Assembly: GCA_003649445.1 (NCBI GenBank)
Contig: QMRV01000015.1
Coordinates: forward strand, 1-43,362
DNA length: 43,362 nt
DNA from: Thermoprotei archaeon
GTDB taxonomy: Archaea; Thermoproteota; Thermoprotei; Thermofilales; B15-G2
Direction: 5' to 3'
Position numbers and translations under genes: made by a program. The notes under the pieces were generated by a model. That model was not told the origin of the DNA and did no database searches. It saw only the letters and a program-made list of their open reading frames with translations. Positions 16,573-24,484 of the stretch are shown in pieces. How positions within the stretch are numbered: position 1 is the first letter of the stretch; every line of letters begins with the position of its first letter.

Positions 16573-17733
16573 TTACTCTCTTAAACTAGCGTAATCGAAC
16601 TCCCAGTTCCACATTCTTGAAGCTAGCTTTCCGTCGTAAAGGAATTTATCTTTTATCTTCTCAGCTTCCTTTACTTTCTGCTGGTGTTTCTTGAGGAACT
16701 CTTTAATTCTTTCAGCTAACTCTTTCTTGCACTCACCGCAAAGCAGTTCGCCGTTTATGCACTTTTCGTATCTTTCGAGGAGGGCTTTGTCTGAAGGCTC
16801 GAAAAGTATTCTGAACCATTGATAAACGCAGCAAATATTCGGATTCCCGCCTTTTTCTCTTTGTTCTTTAATTGTGGGCTGTCCTCCGGTAAATGCGTTC
16901 ATTATTTTCTTAGCGGCTACTTCAGGAGGATCCTTAAGAAATATAGCGGTCTCAGGCTTTGATGCAGACATTTTAGATTTAATACCTTCTAAACCAGGGA
17001 TAAGTATTGACATAAGACTGGCGGTCTTGCAGTAACCTAGCTTGGGAGCAATGTCTCTCTGTATTCTGAAGTAAGGATCCTGATCTATACCATAGGGTAT
17101 AAGACATCTCTTTTTCTCGAAGAGTGTGGGCACTATTTGTAGTGCTGGATAGAAAATAAGTCCAATAGAGGTTTCGCCGTGGAACCCGAAGACAGCTTTA
17201 GCTAGAGAGAAGTTTATTCTTCTAGCGACTACTACTGCAGCTGTATAGAGGTGCTTTATGTACTCTCTATCTCTAAAAATGAATGTTCTGTCGGGATCGA
17301 AGCCTAGAGCAATAATATCGAGTATTGTCTGTTCTACAAGCGAGTCTACTTTAGCTAAGCTGGAAGCCTTTTTAGCTAAATATTTTTCTTCGTCAGGTAT
17401 CATTATGTAAGTATTTACTTTGAATTTTTCTTGAAGCCACTGAGTCATAACGAAAGGCACTATATGCGCTAAATGCATTGTACTCCTACTAGGAGCTATC
17501 CCTGTGTAAAGAAAGAATCCTTTCCCCTCAGCATAGTCCTTAAGAACTAAATCTAAGTCTCTGTGAGCATAGAATACTTTCCTCGATAAAAGTATGTGAA
17601 GCTCTCCTGTATGTTTCTTAAGTTCCGTTAAAAGCTCGTCTGTCACTCTGTATGCACCAAATTCTTTAAGCAGTTTCTCGTAGTCTACAACGCCTTCAAC
17701 TTCCCACGGCGTAAAGACAGTTTTCTCAGTCAT
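16573..17733 (-). CDS. trpS: Tryptophanyl-tRNA synthetase
   Basis: A class I aminoacyl-tRNA synthetase that charges tRNA-Trp. The HIGH-type motif is HLAH at 87-90 (PSRSTMHLAHIVPF), and the KMSKS-type motif is KMSAS near residue 255 (SKMSASKPETAIFL). Archaeal/eukaryal TrpRS features include the N-terminal extension and the segment DQDPYFRIQRDIAPKLGY. Length 386 is normal for archaeal enzymes. The C-terminus has a CXXC (LLCGECK) that may bind metal. The start at ATG 17733 follows AT-rich DNA. It is monocistronic. Confidence 0.96.
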   Translation of the reverse strand: MTEKTVFTPWEVEGVVDYEKLLKEFGAYRVTDELLTELKKHTGELHILLSRKVFYAHRDLDLVLKDYAEGKGFFLYTGIAPSRSTMHLAHIVPFVMTQWLQEKFKVNTYIMIPDEEKYLAKKASSLAKVDSLVEQTILDIIALGFDPDRTFIFRDREYIKHLYTAAVVVARRINFSLAKAVFGFHGETSIGLIFYPALQIVPTLFEKKRCLIPYGIDQDPYFRIQRDIAPKLGYCKTASLMSILIPGLEGIKSKMSASKPETAIFLKDPPEVAAKKIMNAFTGGQPTIKEQREKGGNPNICCVYQWFRILFEPSDKALLERYEKCINGELLCGECKKELAERIKEFLKKHQQKVKEAEKIKDKFLYDGKLASRMWNWEFDYASLRE

Positions 17734-17903
17734 TGTCCCGAGGCACTAAATAAGCGGAAGTAATAAAAACTTTAGCTCTACACAGGTTCTAAACTAAATA
17801 ATAGCCTACAAGCAAGTGTTGACGGCATGTCTGCCGAGCAAATTAAGGTTTAGATCATATTGAAAATACTTAATAGCCTAAATTACATAATTGTTGTGAA
17901 AAT

Positions 17904-18194
17904 ATGGCTCTAAAACAAGTCGCTGAAGAACTAGGATTTGATGAAAAAGAGCTTGAGAAAAAAGCCTTAAGAGCATTTATTATAAGTGAGTTACGTAGAA
18001 TTAAAGCTGAAAAAGCTTGTATTCTGTTAAGATATAAAAAATATGGTGTAAAGAGTGTAAATGATCTTTTTAAATTGATTGAAAAAGACATTGTAAGTGA
18101 TATTGACGTTCATGATGATTTAATAAAATTAGATTACCTTGAACATATAGAAAAAAAGCTGATAAGTCTACTGAAAAACCTAAAAATAGAATAA
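17904..18194 (+). CDS. Probable antitoxin partner of a TumE-family toxin
   Basis: A 96-residue helical protein. Its N-terminal LGFDEKELEKKALRAFI and KYGVKSVNDLFKLIEKD pattern resembles small archaeal antitoxin-type proteins that precede DUF6516/TumE genes. No DNA-binding domain is obvious. The stop codon and the next start share one base (TAATG at 18192-18196), so translation is coupled with the downstream gene. The pairing, small size and coupling suggest an antitoxin (TumA-like role). The assignment is from context rather than a clear domain. A TATA-like TACTTAATAG lies near 17867-17876, about 30 bp upstream of ATG 17904. Confidence 0.65.
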   Translation: MALKQVAEELGFDEKELEKKALRAFIISELRRIKAEKACILLRYKKYGVKSVNDLFKLIEKDIVSDIDVHDDLIKLDYLEHIEKKLISLLKNLKIE

Positions 18195-18547
18195 TGAGAA
18201 AATTATATAAAAAGCTCGGAAGAATAACATTGAAAGAGTTTTCCGATATAGTAGTTGACGTAGAGTATCGTGAGGATAGGTTGCGAGTACATATAGTCGA
18301 TGGAAGCTTTCTTGATGTGTGGTTTTCGTTATTCATAGAAGGTATATACGCCTACCATTGGGAGAGAAGATTTATCGACGGGACTGTGTATCGGTGGGAT
18401 AATGCTAGACATGAAAAGTGGAGAAATATAGAAACTTATCCACACCATTTTCATGAAGGGAGTCAAGATAATGTAAAGCCGTTTCATGTAGCAGTTTCTC
18501 CTGAAAATAATTTAGGAAAGTATTGGAATATATTAGAAACTATTTGA
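18194..18547 (+). CDS. TumE-family (DUF6516) toxin-like protein
   Basis: A 117-residue protein of the TumE/DUF6516 family, the toxin half of toxin-antitoxin pairs found in bacteria and archaea. The family pattern is clear: an Asp-Gly strand HIVDGSFLDVWF, then IYAYHWERR, then TVYRWDNARHEKW, then TYPHHFHEG, with the conserved aromatic, Arg-Trp-Asp-Asn and His-rich segments. It overlaps the upstream antitoxin-like gene by one base. The mode of action of the family is not settled. No regulator or palindrome is seen in the upstream 170 bp (17734-17903), only AT-rich DNA and one short G+C-rich hairpin near 17821-17836. Confidence 0.8.
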   Translation: MRKLYKKLGRITLKEFSDIVVDVEYREDRLRVHIVDGSFLDVWFSLFIEGIYAYHWERRFIDGTVYRWDNARHEKWRNIETYPHHFHEGSQDNVKPFHVAVSPENNLGKYWNILETI

Positions 18548-18569
18548 GTAGCCAGAAATAGCTTAAATT

Positions 18570-19460
18570 TTATGAGAGATATCCTGTTTCGCTTAGTTTA
18601 ATGACGTAGTCGCCTATGTTTACTCCTAGCTCTTTAGCTATGTTTCTGCACTTTGCTTTAAGCATGTATACTACTGGCTTCGAGGGAATATTGGCTTCTG
18701 ATAGATACTCGAAGTTAGCCATACCTTTCGATATCACTAAATCCGAGTTCATGTACTCTTCTTTAAGTTCACTACTCACTTCGTTCCAGAAAATACTTGA
18801 GCCGTCTGTACCCGAGCCTATTACTTTACAGTATTTGCTGAGCTCTATTTCTTCAGCTTCTTTTAATGTTATGTCGTTTTGAAATGAACCTGACTTAACT
18901 ACAGCAACTACTTCATGACCCATAGCTGTCAACTGCTTTATGAGAAGTATATCTAAAACAGCTTCACCGCAGTTATCCATTAAGTACAGTATCTTCATTT
19001 TTCTCGACGAAATTTCTTCAAATACTTTCTTAGAATCATCGACTGCCAGCTTTATTTGCTCGACTTCCTTTGAGAAATCTTCTATTCTAGCAGAGTATCC
19101 GGCTACACCGAAGTCTATGGCGTTTCCAGCTAATGCTGCTAAACAAGCTTCTCTAAAAGCGCTATAGCCCTGTAAACTTGATATTTTTCTTTTTACTTCA
19201 TTTAGTATCCTTAAAGCGACTTTATTTGAGTAAACTTTCACTTCCCGGTAGGGATCATTGTTTCCGCTAAGCTTTTTAACTAGGCGGAAAGCGTTAGTTG
19301 CGTAGACAGTAACATATTCATCGTAATCGAGGTTCTCTGCCATAAAAGAGAGAAGTTCTTTAACTGCTTGCTTGAGTTTTTCTTCATCAGTAATAAGTCT
19401 CATGAGCTCGTTTACTCTAACTGTAAGTATACAGGGTATACACTCCGGTCTTATTTTCAC
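18570..19460 (-). CDS. DUF89/ARMT1-like damage-control phosphatase family protein
   Basis: A 296-residue DUF89 protein, a metal-dependent phosphatase family that includes ARMT1-like enzymes and is thought to hydrolyse damaged or side-product sugar phosphates. Visible marks: N-terminal CIPCIL (CXXC, typical of archaeal members), GNAIDFGVAG, LMDNCGEAVLDILL (metal Asp/Asn), SDLVISKGMANFE, and the C-terminal KCRNIAKELGVNIGDYV. The gene is last of an apparent three-gene operon (Gfo/Idh, SFM1-like, DUF89), 36 bp after its neighbour. A clean-up role in sugar metabolism fits this company but is inferred. Confidence 0.87.
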   Translation of the reverse strand: MKIRPECIPCILTVRVNELMRLITDEEKLKQAVKELLSFMAENLDYDEYVTVYATNAFRLVKKLSGNNDPYREVKVYSNKVALRILNEVKRKISSLQGYSAFREACLAALAGNAIDFGVAGYSARIEDFSKEVEQIKLAVDDSKKVFEEISSRKMKILYLMDNCGEAVLDILLIKQLTAMGHEVVAVVKSGSFQNDITLKEAEEIELSKYCKVIGSGTDGSSIFWNEVSSELKEEYMNSDLVISKGMANFEYLSEANIPSKPVVYMLKAKCRNIAKELGVNIGDYVIKLSETGYLS

Positions 19461-19496
19461 GGGAATTCTTCCAGCAAAACTAGTTAATAAAGAAAC

Positions 19497-20117
19497 CTAC
19501 TCTACTTCGGGTACAGTACCTGTTCTTATTGCTTCTGCTTCGTAGTCCTCTATGTCTTCTTTAAGGAATTTAACTAGCTCGCTGCTTATGAATGGCTGTC
19601 CGTCAACAAGAGGATATGCGTAAGGTAGATTTATTGTAAGGTATTCGTTTACCTTAATGTCTAAGCCTATTTGGACAGGTATTTCCTCTATTCTTCTGCC
19701 GCGGTATACTTGTAGAGCCATGTAAACTGCGCCATCGATAGCGAACTGGTAGTCGCCTAAAGTCCTCGCTTTAGCTCCTGTAAGCCGGCTAGTTAAGTAC
19801 AGCCATGTCCTTCCGCGCGGAGGATGGTCTCCCATAATTCCTCCTACGACAATATACTCTGCGTCACTGAAGTCTTCCGGCTTCAGTTTTTCTGATGCTT
19901 TCTGGTCTAAAACTATAAGCTTTGTTCTATCAATGTCCAGTTCACATACACTTTTTTCTTCAACAGCACCCAGTTCGGATAACTTTAATCTATGTTTTTC
20001 TTTCTTAACGTTTGTAAAGATTAAGTTACTTTTTTCAACTAGCTCTGATACGTGCTTATATTCTATCCAGAGCCATATGCTTAAAATAGGTTCTAGGTGC
20101 TCTATAATGACTTTCAT
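19497..20117 (-). CDS. SFM1-like SPOUT methyltransferase (COG2428/DUF431)
   Basis: A 206-residue member of the SFM1/DUF431 family, SAM-dependent methyltransferases of the SPOUT (knotted) fold. In yeast SFM1 methylates ribosomal protein uS3. Diagnostic segments are LIVLDQKASEKLKPEDFSDAEYIVVGGIMGDHPPRGRT (shown over several motifs; key residues Asp, Gly-Gly-Ile and Pro-Pro-Arg-Gly-Arg-Thr) and ARTLGDYQFAIDGAVY with the cofactor-binding knot. It overlaps the upstream Gfo/Idh gene by ATGA (20114-20117), so translation is coupled. The archaeal substrate is unknown. Confidence 0.82.
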   Translation of the reverse strand: MKVIIEHLEPILSIWLWIEYKHVSELVEKSNLIFTNVKKEKHRLKLSELGAVEEKSVCELDIDRTKLIVLDQKASEKLKPEDFSDAEYIVVGGIMGDHPPRGRTWLYLTSRLTGAKARTLGDYQFAIDGAVYMALQVYRGRRIEEIPVQIGLDIKVNEYLTINLPYAYPLVDGQPFISSELVKFLKEDIEDYEAEAIRTGTVPEVE

Positions 20118-21130
20118 TTTACTTGTACTTTCGTTTTCTTTTTAATAGATTCTATAATACTGCAAAGTATTTTAGTGTTAGCTAAAGCGTCTTCAGGCGT
20201 TATTATAGGCTCTTTGCCTTCAATAAGGCAGTCTACAGCATGGTGTATTGCTTCTCTAGTAAAGCCCACGTATTTTTCGTTGATTACATATCCTCCGGCA
20301 TAGCGAGGGTATTCGTAGGTCTTTGAAGCTACTTCTATTCCTTGACATAAGTCGTCTATGAAAATAGAGCCTTCTTCACAGAGTATTTCTGCCCTAAAGT
20401 CTACTATAGACGGCAAGCTCTCGGGCAGAATCCACGCTGATTCTAAGAGAGCTCGACCACCGTTTCTGAACTCTAGTATTGCTACTACGTAGTCGTATGT
20501 ATCGACTCCACGGGACTTCAAGTATTTGCGTGATGCTACTGCGTAAACGTACTCTACTTCGTCTTCAAATATCCATCTAGCGAGATCTGCTGTGTGGCTC
20601 ATGAGAAAGAATACTACGCTTGTTTTAGCGGCCCAGGAAAGCATTTTGAATGGAACATACTTAGTGTCGCTTAATCTGAAGTAAGCGTAGAGAGGTTTTC
20701 CTAGCTCACCGCTACTTACTTTTTCTTTAGCTACAGCAAACGGAGGATTCCACCTATTAGCGAAGTCTACGAAAAGCATAAGCTTTTTGGATTTAGCTAA
20801 GTTCACCATTTTTTCTGCTTCTTCAACATTCATTGCTAAGGGTTTTTCTACAATGACGTTGACTCCGTGATTCAGCGCAAAAGTAACGGGCTCGAAGTGG
20901 AGAAAATCGGGAGTTACTATTGAAACTAAATCTAAGTCTTCTTTTTCTATCATTTCGCGGTAATCAGTATATTTATGTTCAATACCGTATTTATCAGATA
21001 CTTCTTTCAGTCTTTTCTCGTTAATGTCAGCTATAGCTTTAAGTTCAACTAGAGGATGAGCTTTGTACGCCTTAACATGTTGTTCTCCTTGAATACCTAC
21101 GCCTACAACACCTACTTTGATTTCTCTCAC
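20114..21130 (-). CDS. Gfo/Idh/MocA-family NAD(P)-dependent oxidoreductase
   Basis: A complete 338-residue sugar or cyclitol dehydrogenase of the Gfo/Idh/MocA family. The N-terminal Rossmann fold has GVVGVGIQGEQHV (GXGXXG), then VSIVTPDFLH and the catalytic-lysine motif VIVEKPLAMN. The C-terminal alpha/beta domain carries FADFANRWNPPFA-like and SHTADLARWIF segments, the latter with the conserved His/Asp pair. The start is GTG 21130 with a weak box GTTATTAGCT about 25 bp upstream. It is the first gene of the operon with SFM1-like and DUF89 genes and is divergent from the GH99-like glycosidase. It has a broken paralogue at the left edge of the window. The substrate is unknown. Confidence 0.88.
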   Translation of the reverse strand: MREIKVGVVGVGIQGEQHVKAYKAHPLVELKAIADINEKRLKEVSDKYGIEHKYTDYREMIEKEDLDLVSIVTPDFLHFEPVTFALNHGVNVIVEKPLAMNVEEAEKMVNLAKSKKLMLFVDFANRWNPPFAVAKEKVSSGELGKPLYAYFRLSDTKYVPFKMLSWAAKTSVVFFLMSHTADLARWIFEDEVEYVYAVASRKYLKSRGVDTYDYVVAILEFRNGGRALLESAWILPESLPSIVDFRAEILCEEGSIFIDDLCQGIEVASKTYEYPRYAGGYVINEKYVGFTREAIHHAVDCLIEGKEPIITPEDALANTKILCSIIESIKKKTKVQVK

Positions 21131-21183
21131 AGAAAATTACAGCGCTTTAAGCTAATAACTTCTTCTTCTTAAGCTCTATTGAA

Positions 21184-21228
21184 GCGATGAGCAGGTAGAA
21201 GTCTGTTGATCAAAGCAAGTGCCTCTGA
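21184..21228 (+). ncRNA. Possible C/D-box sRNA (imperfect boxes)
   Basis: Box layout on the plus strand: C-like GCGATGA (21184-21190), 12-base spacer, D'-like CTGT (21203-21206), C'-like TTGATCA (21206-21212), 12-base spacer AAGCAAGTGCCT, and a perfect D box CTGA (21225-21228). The two 12-base guide lengths are right for archaeal 2'-O-methylation guides. The C and C' boxes each differ by one or two bases from consensus, and a TATA-like GCTAATAAC sits about 28 bp upstream. It lies between two divergent genes. I regard it as a candidate only. Confidence 0.35.
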
Positions 21229-21266
21229 GAGTAAAGGCGCTAGGAGCTTCTTAAGCGCATTTATTT

Positions 21267-21276
21267 TTATATATTA
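21267..21276 (+). promoter_or_regulatory. TATA box of the GH99-like gene
   Basis: TTTATATATT in a longer T/A tract is centred about 25 bp upstream of the GTG at 21296. It supports that GTG as a leaderless start. Confidence 0.6.
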
Positions 21277-21295
21277 AGCTCAGTAATTTTATCAT

Positions 21296-22270
21296 GTGAA
21301 AACCGAAAAGCTTGTACTAGCGTTTTACTATGCGTGGTACGGCACTCCTGAAGGACCTCACGGAAAGTGGGTTCACTGGAATCACCCAATACTAGCTCGC
21401 GGAGGAGTCTTAGGATACCATAATCCTGATAGAGTCATAGACGGCAGAAGAGACATAGCTGCAGCAGAGTACCCTCTACTAGGACCCTATGACTCACTAG
21501 ACCCAGAGGTAATAGAAACTCACCTTAAGTGGGCTCAAGACTACGGCGTAGACTGTTTTATTGTAAGCTGGTGGGGCAGAGAAAAAGACGAAGATAAAGT
21601 TCTCGAGAAAATGATGAATATTATTGAAGAAAAAGGATACTCTGTCAAAGTAAGCGCTTACTACGAAACAGTCGGCTTAAAAAGAGATGTAAATGAAATG
21701 ACAGATGACTTCAAGTATATTCTCGAAAAACATGCCTATAGAGAATCTTTCCTAAAAATAGGTAAAAGACCAGTTATCTTTGTGTACTCTGCCGAAGTAC
21801 TTGAAAAAAGCTTCTGGAAAATAATTCTAAGTTATCTAAGGTCCAGCGAAATAGAGCCTTTCATTATAGGAGACACTCGCGACCCTGCTTACGCCGAAAT
21901 ATTTGACGGAATACACGTATACATACCGCTCAAGGAAGCAAAAGATTCCTCAGGAACAGCCTTGCGAAGACTCTACAGTAGACTCAAAAACATAAGTAGA
22001 ACTAAGGGGAAACTTTTCGCGGCAACAGTTCTTCCGGGATACGATGATAGAGTAATACGAATACCTGGAAACTACTTACCTAGAAAAAGAGGACAAGTAT
22101 ATGAACTGTGCTGGAAAATAGCGCTCGAACATAGCCCTGAGTGGATTATTATCACCAGCTGGAATGAGTGGCATGAAGGCACCGAAATAGAGCCGAGTAA
22201 AGAATACGGTTTTATGTACTTAGAGTTCACTAAGAAGTTTTCCGAGGAATTTAAGAAGAGCGGCTTGTAG
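21296..22270 (+). CDS. GH99-like glycoside hydrolase (endo-alpha-mannosidase-like)
   Basis: A 324-residue TIM-barrel protein of the GH99/WbsX-like group. Family marks are AFYYAWYG at the N-terminus, GPYDSLDPEVIETHLKWA, CFIVSWWG, and near the C-terminus ITSWNEWHEGTEIEPS, which holds the catalytic glutamates of GH99-type enzymes. These enzymes cut internal alpha-mannosidic links. No signal peptide is present, so it acts inside the cell, perhaps on glycan or imported oligosaccharides. The start is GTG 21296, set by the TATA box 25 bp upstream. It is divergent from a Gfo/Idh dehydrogenase, and a 24-bp palindrome follows its stop codon. Confidence 0.83.
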   Translation: MKTEKLVLAFYYAWYGTPEGPHGKWVHWNHPILARGGVLGYHNPDRVIDGRRDIAAAEYPLLGPYDSLDPEVIETHLKWAQDYGVDCFIVSWWGREKDEDKVLEKMMNIIEEKGYSVKVSAYYETVGLKRDVNEMTDDFKYILEKHAYRESFLKIGKRPVIFVYSAEVLEKSFWKIILSYLRSSEIEPFIIGDTRDPAYAEIFDGIHVYIPLKEAKDSSGTALRRLYSRLKNISRTKGKLFAATVLPGYDDRVIRIPGNYLPRKRGQVYELCWKIALEHSPEWIIITSWNEWHEGTEIEPSKEYGFMYLEFTKKFSEEFKKSGL

Positions 22271-22290
22271 GCTTCCCATATTTTACTGAT

Positions 22291-22314
22291 ATATAGGATA
22301 ATATTATCCTATAT
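22291..22314. repeat. Perfect 24-bp palindrome
   Basis: ATATAGGATAAT is followed with no loop by its exact reverse complement. It lies 20 bp after the GH99-like stop codon and 44 bp before the start of the 59-residue gene. A loop-less palindrome is a poor RNA hairpin and a good site for a dimeric DNA-binding protein. It is flanked on each side by ACTGATA (22285-22291 and about 22320-22326). Confidence 0.6.
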
Positions 22315-22357
22315 TTTAAACTGATAGAAATCTATTATTATAAAGCGCGTTATTACC

Positions 22358-22537
22358 GTGAAGCCGGTTATTGAAGTAATTAAAGAAGCTCAGATAGCTC
22401 CTACACCTGCTGCACTAGTTCTAGCAGAAATTATTGCAGATAAGCTAGAGAAAGTAAAGTACTCTAACCCCGAGAAATACTGGGAACTCAGGAGAACCTA
22501 CATAAATGTCATGAGAGAGTCCCTGAGAGCAAAGTAA
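22358..22537 (+). CDS. Small hypothetical protein, 59 aa
   Basis: A short open frame from GTG 22358 to TAA 22537 in an otherwise gene-free 338-bp gap. It encodes VIEVIKEAQIAPTPAALVLA, then EKVKYSNPEKYWELRRTY and a basic C-terminus. Composition, codon choice and helix-forming pattern look like a real soluble protein and unlike random AT-rich DNA. A TATA-like TATTATTATAAA lies just upstream (about 22333-22344), a little closer than usual. The palindrome at 22291-22314 may control it. I know no family for it. Confidence 0.55.
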   Translation: MKPVIEVIKEAQIAPTPAALVLAEIIADKLEKVKYSNPEKYWELRRTYINVMRESLRAK

Positions 22538-22608
22538 TTTTAGAAAACCCGGGTTAGGGCACTTAAATATTTTTAAGACTTATATTTATTCAAGCTAATT
22601 TATACTAC

Positions 22609-23838
22609 GTGTACGATGTAGCAGTAGTAGGAGCAGGACCTGCAGGATCCACTGTCTCCTACTGCCTAGCTAAAGAGAAAATTAAGGTAATTCTTTTCGA
22701 AAGACATAGATTTCCTCGACGAAAAGCATGTGCAGCAGGACTTTCTCTCTACTCAATTGAACTACTTAAAGAACTAGGACTTTTCTCAGAAGAATACATA
22801 GTAAATGAAACACATAAATGTAAAATAGACTTTGTTATTGCGAAAGAAGTCTTTGAAGCAGATGCGCATATTTGCTTAACAACGAGAGAGCAATTTGATG
22901 AATATTTAGCTCGAAGAGCTCAAGAAGCTGGAGCAGAGCTTCACGAGGGAGAAGGCGTAAAAAGTATTTCAATTAAAGACGATTTTGTTGAAATACGCAC
23001 ATCTAAAGCCGTGTATCGTAGCAAAGTAGTAGTACTAGCTTGTGGTCAGCCTAATGTTCTCGGCAAGTCGATAGGACTCTATCCTAACTACGGAAAAGCA
23101 ATAGCATTTGAATTCAATGCTCCTTTGCCCACCGAGTATAACCTGGACTACTGCGAGTTCTACTTTTCGCTAGACAAAGATTTTGCAGGATACTTTTGGA
23201 TCTTCCCGAAGAAGGGTTTCGCAAACTATGGCGTAGGCACGTGGCTACACACTGTAACAGTCATGAAAAAGAAGTACGGGTCTGTTGTCGAGTGGACTAA
23301 ATCAATTTTAAAGGATCTAGGATATTGGAATAAAATAAAAGACATTAAAAAGCATTTAACTAAGATTAAAGGAGCTATAGTACCTGTGTATACTAATGCT
23401 AAAGCAGAAGACATGGTTATGGATAGAGCGATAGCTATAGGTGATGCGGCAGGGCTTGTAAGATACTCCGGCGAAGGCATATGTTATGCACTTAAATCAG
23501 GTCAATTAGCTGCAAAAGCCTTGATGAAGTGCATCGAGGAAAATAAATTTGATAAACAGACACTAGTAAAATACTATACAGAGCCTCTTGATAAAGAAGT
23601 TTTAAGAGAATTAAAGTATACTTCTAAAATAGAGAAAATAATGACTTACGCTACTGACGCCGTTATAGATCTTCTCAAAAAAGAGCCCGAAGTACTTAAT
23701 CTGCTAGGGAAAATGCTTGAACACAGTATAAGTGATGAAAAGTATTTTAATGAAAGCAGTAAGTATGCTAGAAAACATATATCTATTGCTGCTAGAATGA
23801 TGGCAGCTTTGCTCCGAGGTACTCTAAAAGGAACTTAG
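22609..23838 (+). CDS. Geranylgeranyl-reductase-family FAD-dependent oxidoreductase
   Basis: A 409-residue flavoprotein of the geranylgeranyl reductase family, which in archaea saturates the isoprenoid chains of membrane lipids or quinones. The FAD-binding motif is VVGAGPAGS (residues 5-13), with FERHRFPRRKACAAGLS next, the family segment YFWIFPKKGFANYGVG near residue 190, and AIAIGDAAGLV near 280 for the flavin diphosphate. Membrane-peripheral location is usual. The start is GTG 22609 with the TATA box TTATATTTAT centred about 25 bp upstream. Its 3' end overlaps the convergent gene by 47 bp. Archaea often hold several paralogues, so the exact lipid substrate is not fixed. Confidence 0.88.
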   Translation: MYDVAVVGAGPAGSTVSYCLAKEKIKVILFERHRFPRRKACAAGLSLYSIELLKELGLFSEEYIVNETHKCKIDFVIAKEVFEADAHICLTTREQFDEYLARRAQEAGAELHEGEGVKSISIKDDFVEIRTSKAVYRSKVVVLACGQPNVLGKSIGLYPNYGKAIAFEFNAPLPTEYNLDYCEFYFSLDKDFAGYFWIFPKKGFANYGVGTWLHTVTVMKKKYGSVVEWTKSILKDLGYWNKIKDIKKHLTKIKGAIVPVYTNAKAEDMVMDRAIAIGDAAGLVRYSGEGICYALKSGQLAAKALMKCIEENKFDKQTLVKYYTEPLDKEVLRELKYTSKIEKIMTYATDAVIDLLKKEPEVLNLLGKMLEHSISDEKYFNESSKYARKHISIAARMMAALLRGTLKGT

Positions 23839-24484
23839 CGCTGTCTTTAAGTGATACATCTTTAAAGAATCCCGGCTTTTCTTTCTCTATTACTTCAACC
23901 ACTTTTTCTACTGGAATAGTTCTCTGAATATAGAAGCCTATTATGCCACTTTTGTCTATAGGTCTCCATACGCTCCACCAGATATTCTCTACTCGAAGTA
24001 TTTTGAAGGCTATTGCTGTAGCTGCTTCAAAGCCTCCCGACGCCATATAATAGGGATTGACTCCGCTGATAGTCTCTATTTTATCAGCGAAAGTCTCCTT
24101 ACTCTCTACTGACTTAACTATGCCTTCGATAATGTATCCGTTTTCTTCTTTAATTATTTTGGACGAGAAATAAGGTGAGTGTCCGCTGAACCAGTTCCAA
24201 GCTAGAATAGAGTATACTTCCATGAAGTCGGCTACGCCTTCAGGATTGTGGTCTGAGGGATATGTTTTTCTTAAGTCTTCTGGCTTAGATAGTTCTACGA
24301 GGCATCTGCTTCCTCCCCATATTCCTAATCTGTGCAGTTCTCGATTGATATCTGCTGGATTAGTGAACTCTGCCTCTAGTTTCGCTATAAGAAACATTAA
24401 GAGCATTCTAGGAACAAGGACATGTACTGTAGGCTGAAAGTGTTTACTTAGTCTCCCGATGAGTTTAGCTAGTTCTCTTTTCAC
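23792..24484 (-). CDS. Hypothetical protein, 230 aa
   Basis: I do not recognise a family. The protein is alpha/beta, with tryptophan-rich patches (ILAWNWFSGHSPYF; IWWSVWRPID) and a segment GYIIEGIVKSVESKETFADK that looks like a beta-rich domain. No signal peptide or metal motif is obvious. It overlaps the upstream zinc-ribbon/winged-helix gene by ATGA (24481-24484), so the two form a coupled operon and probably work together. Its last 47 bases run into the end of the geranylgeranyl-reductase gene on the other strand. Real expression is supported by the coupling and the long uninterrupted frame. Confidence 0.65.
   Translation of the reverse strand: MKRELAKLIGRLSKHFQPTVHVLVPRMLLMFLIAKLEAEFTNPADINRELHRLGIWGGSRCLVELSKPEDLRKTYPSDHNPEGVADFMEVYSILAWNWFSGHSPYFSSKIIKEENGYIIEGIVKSVESKETFADKIETISGVNPYYMASGGFEAATAIAFKILRVENIWWSVWRPIDKSGIIGFYIQRTIPVEKVVEVIEKEKPGFFKDVSLKDSAKFLLEYLGAKLPSF

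Noticed and set aside
17821..17840. Short GC-rich hairpin CGGC-loop-GCCG as a terminator or H/ACA RNA.
   Set aside because: Four-base stem only, with no poly-T tract and no convincing kink-turn or ACA arrangement.
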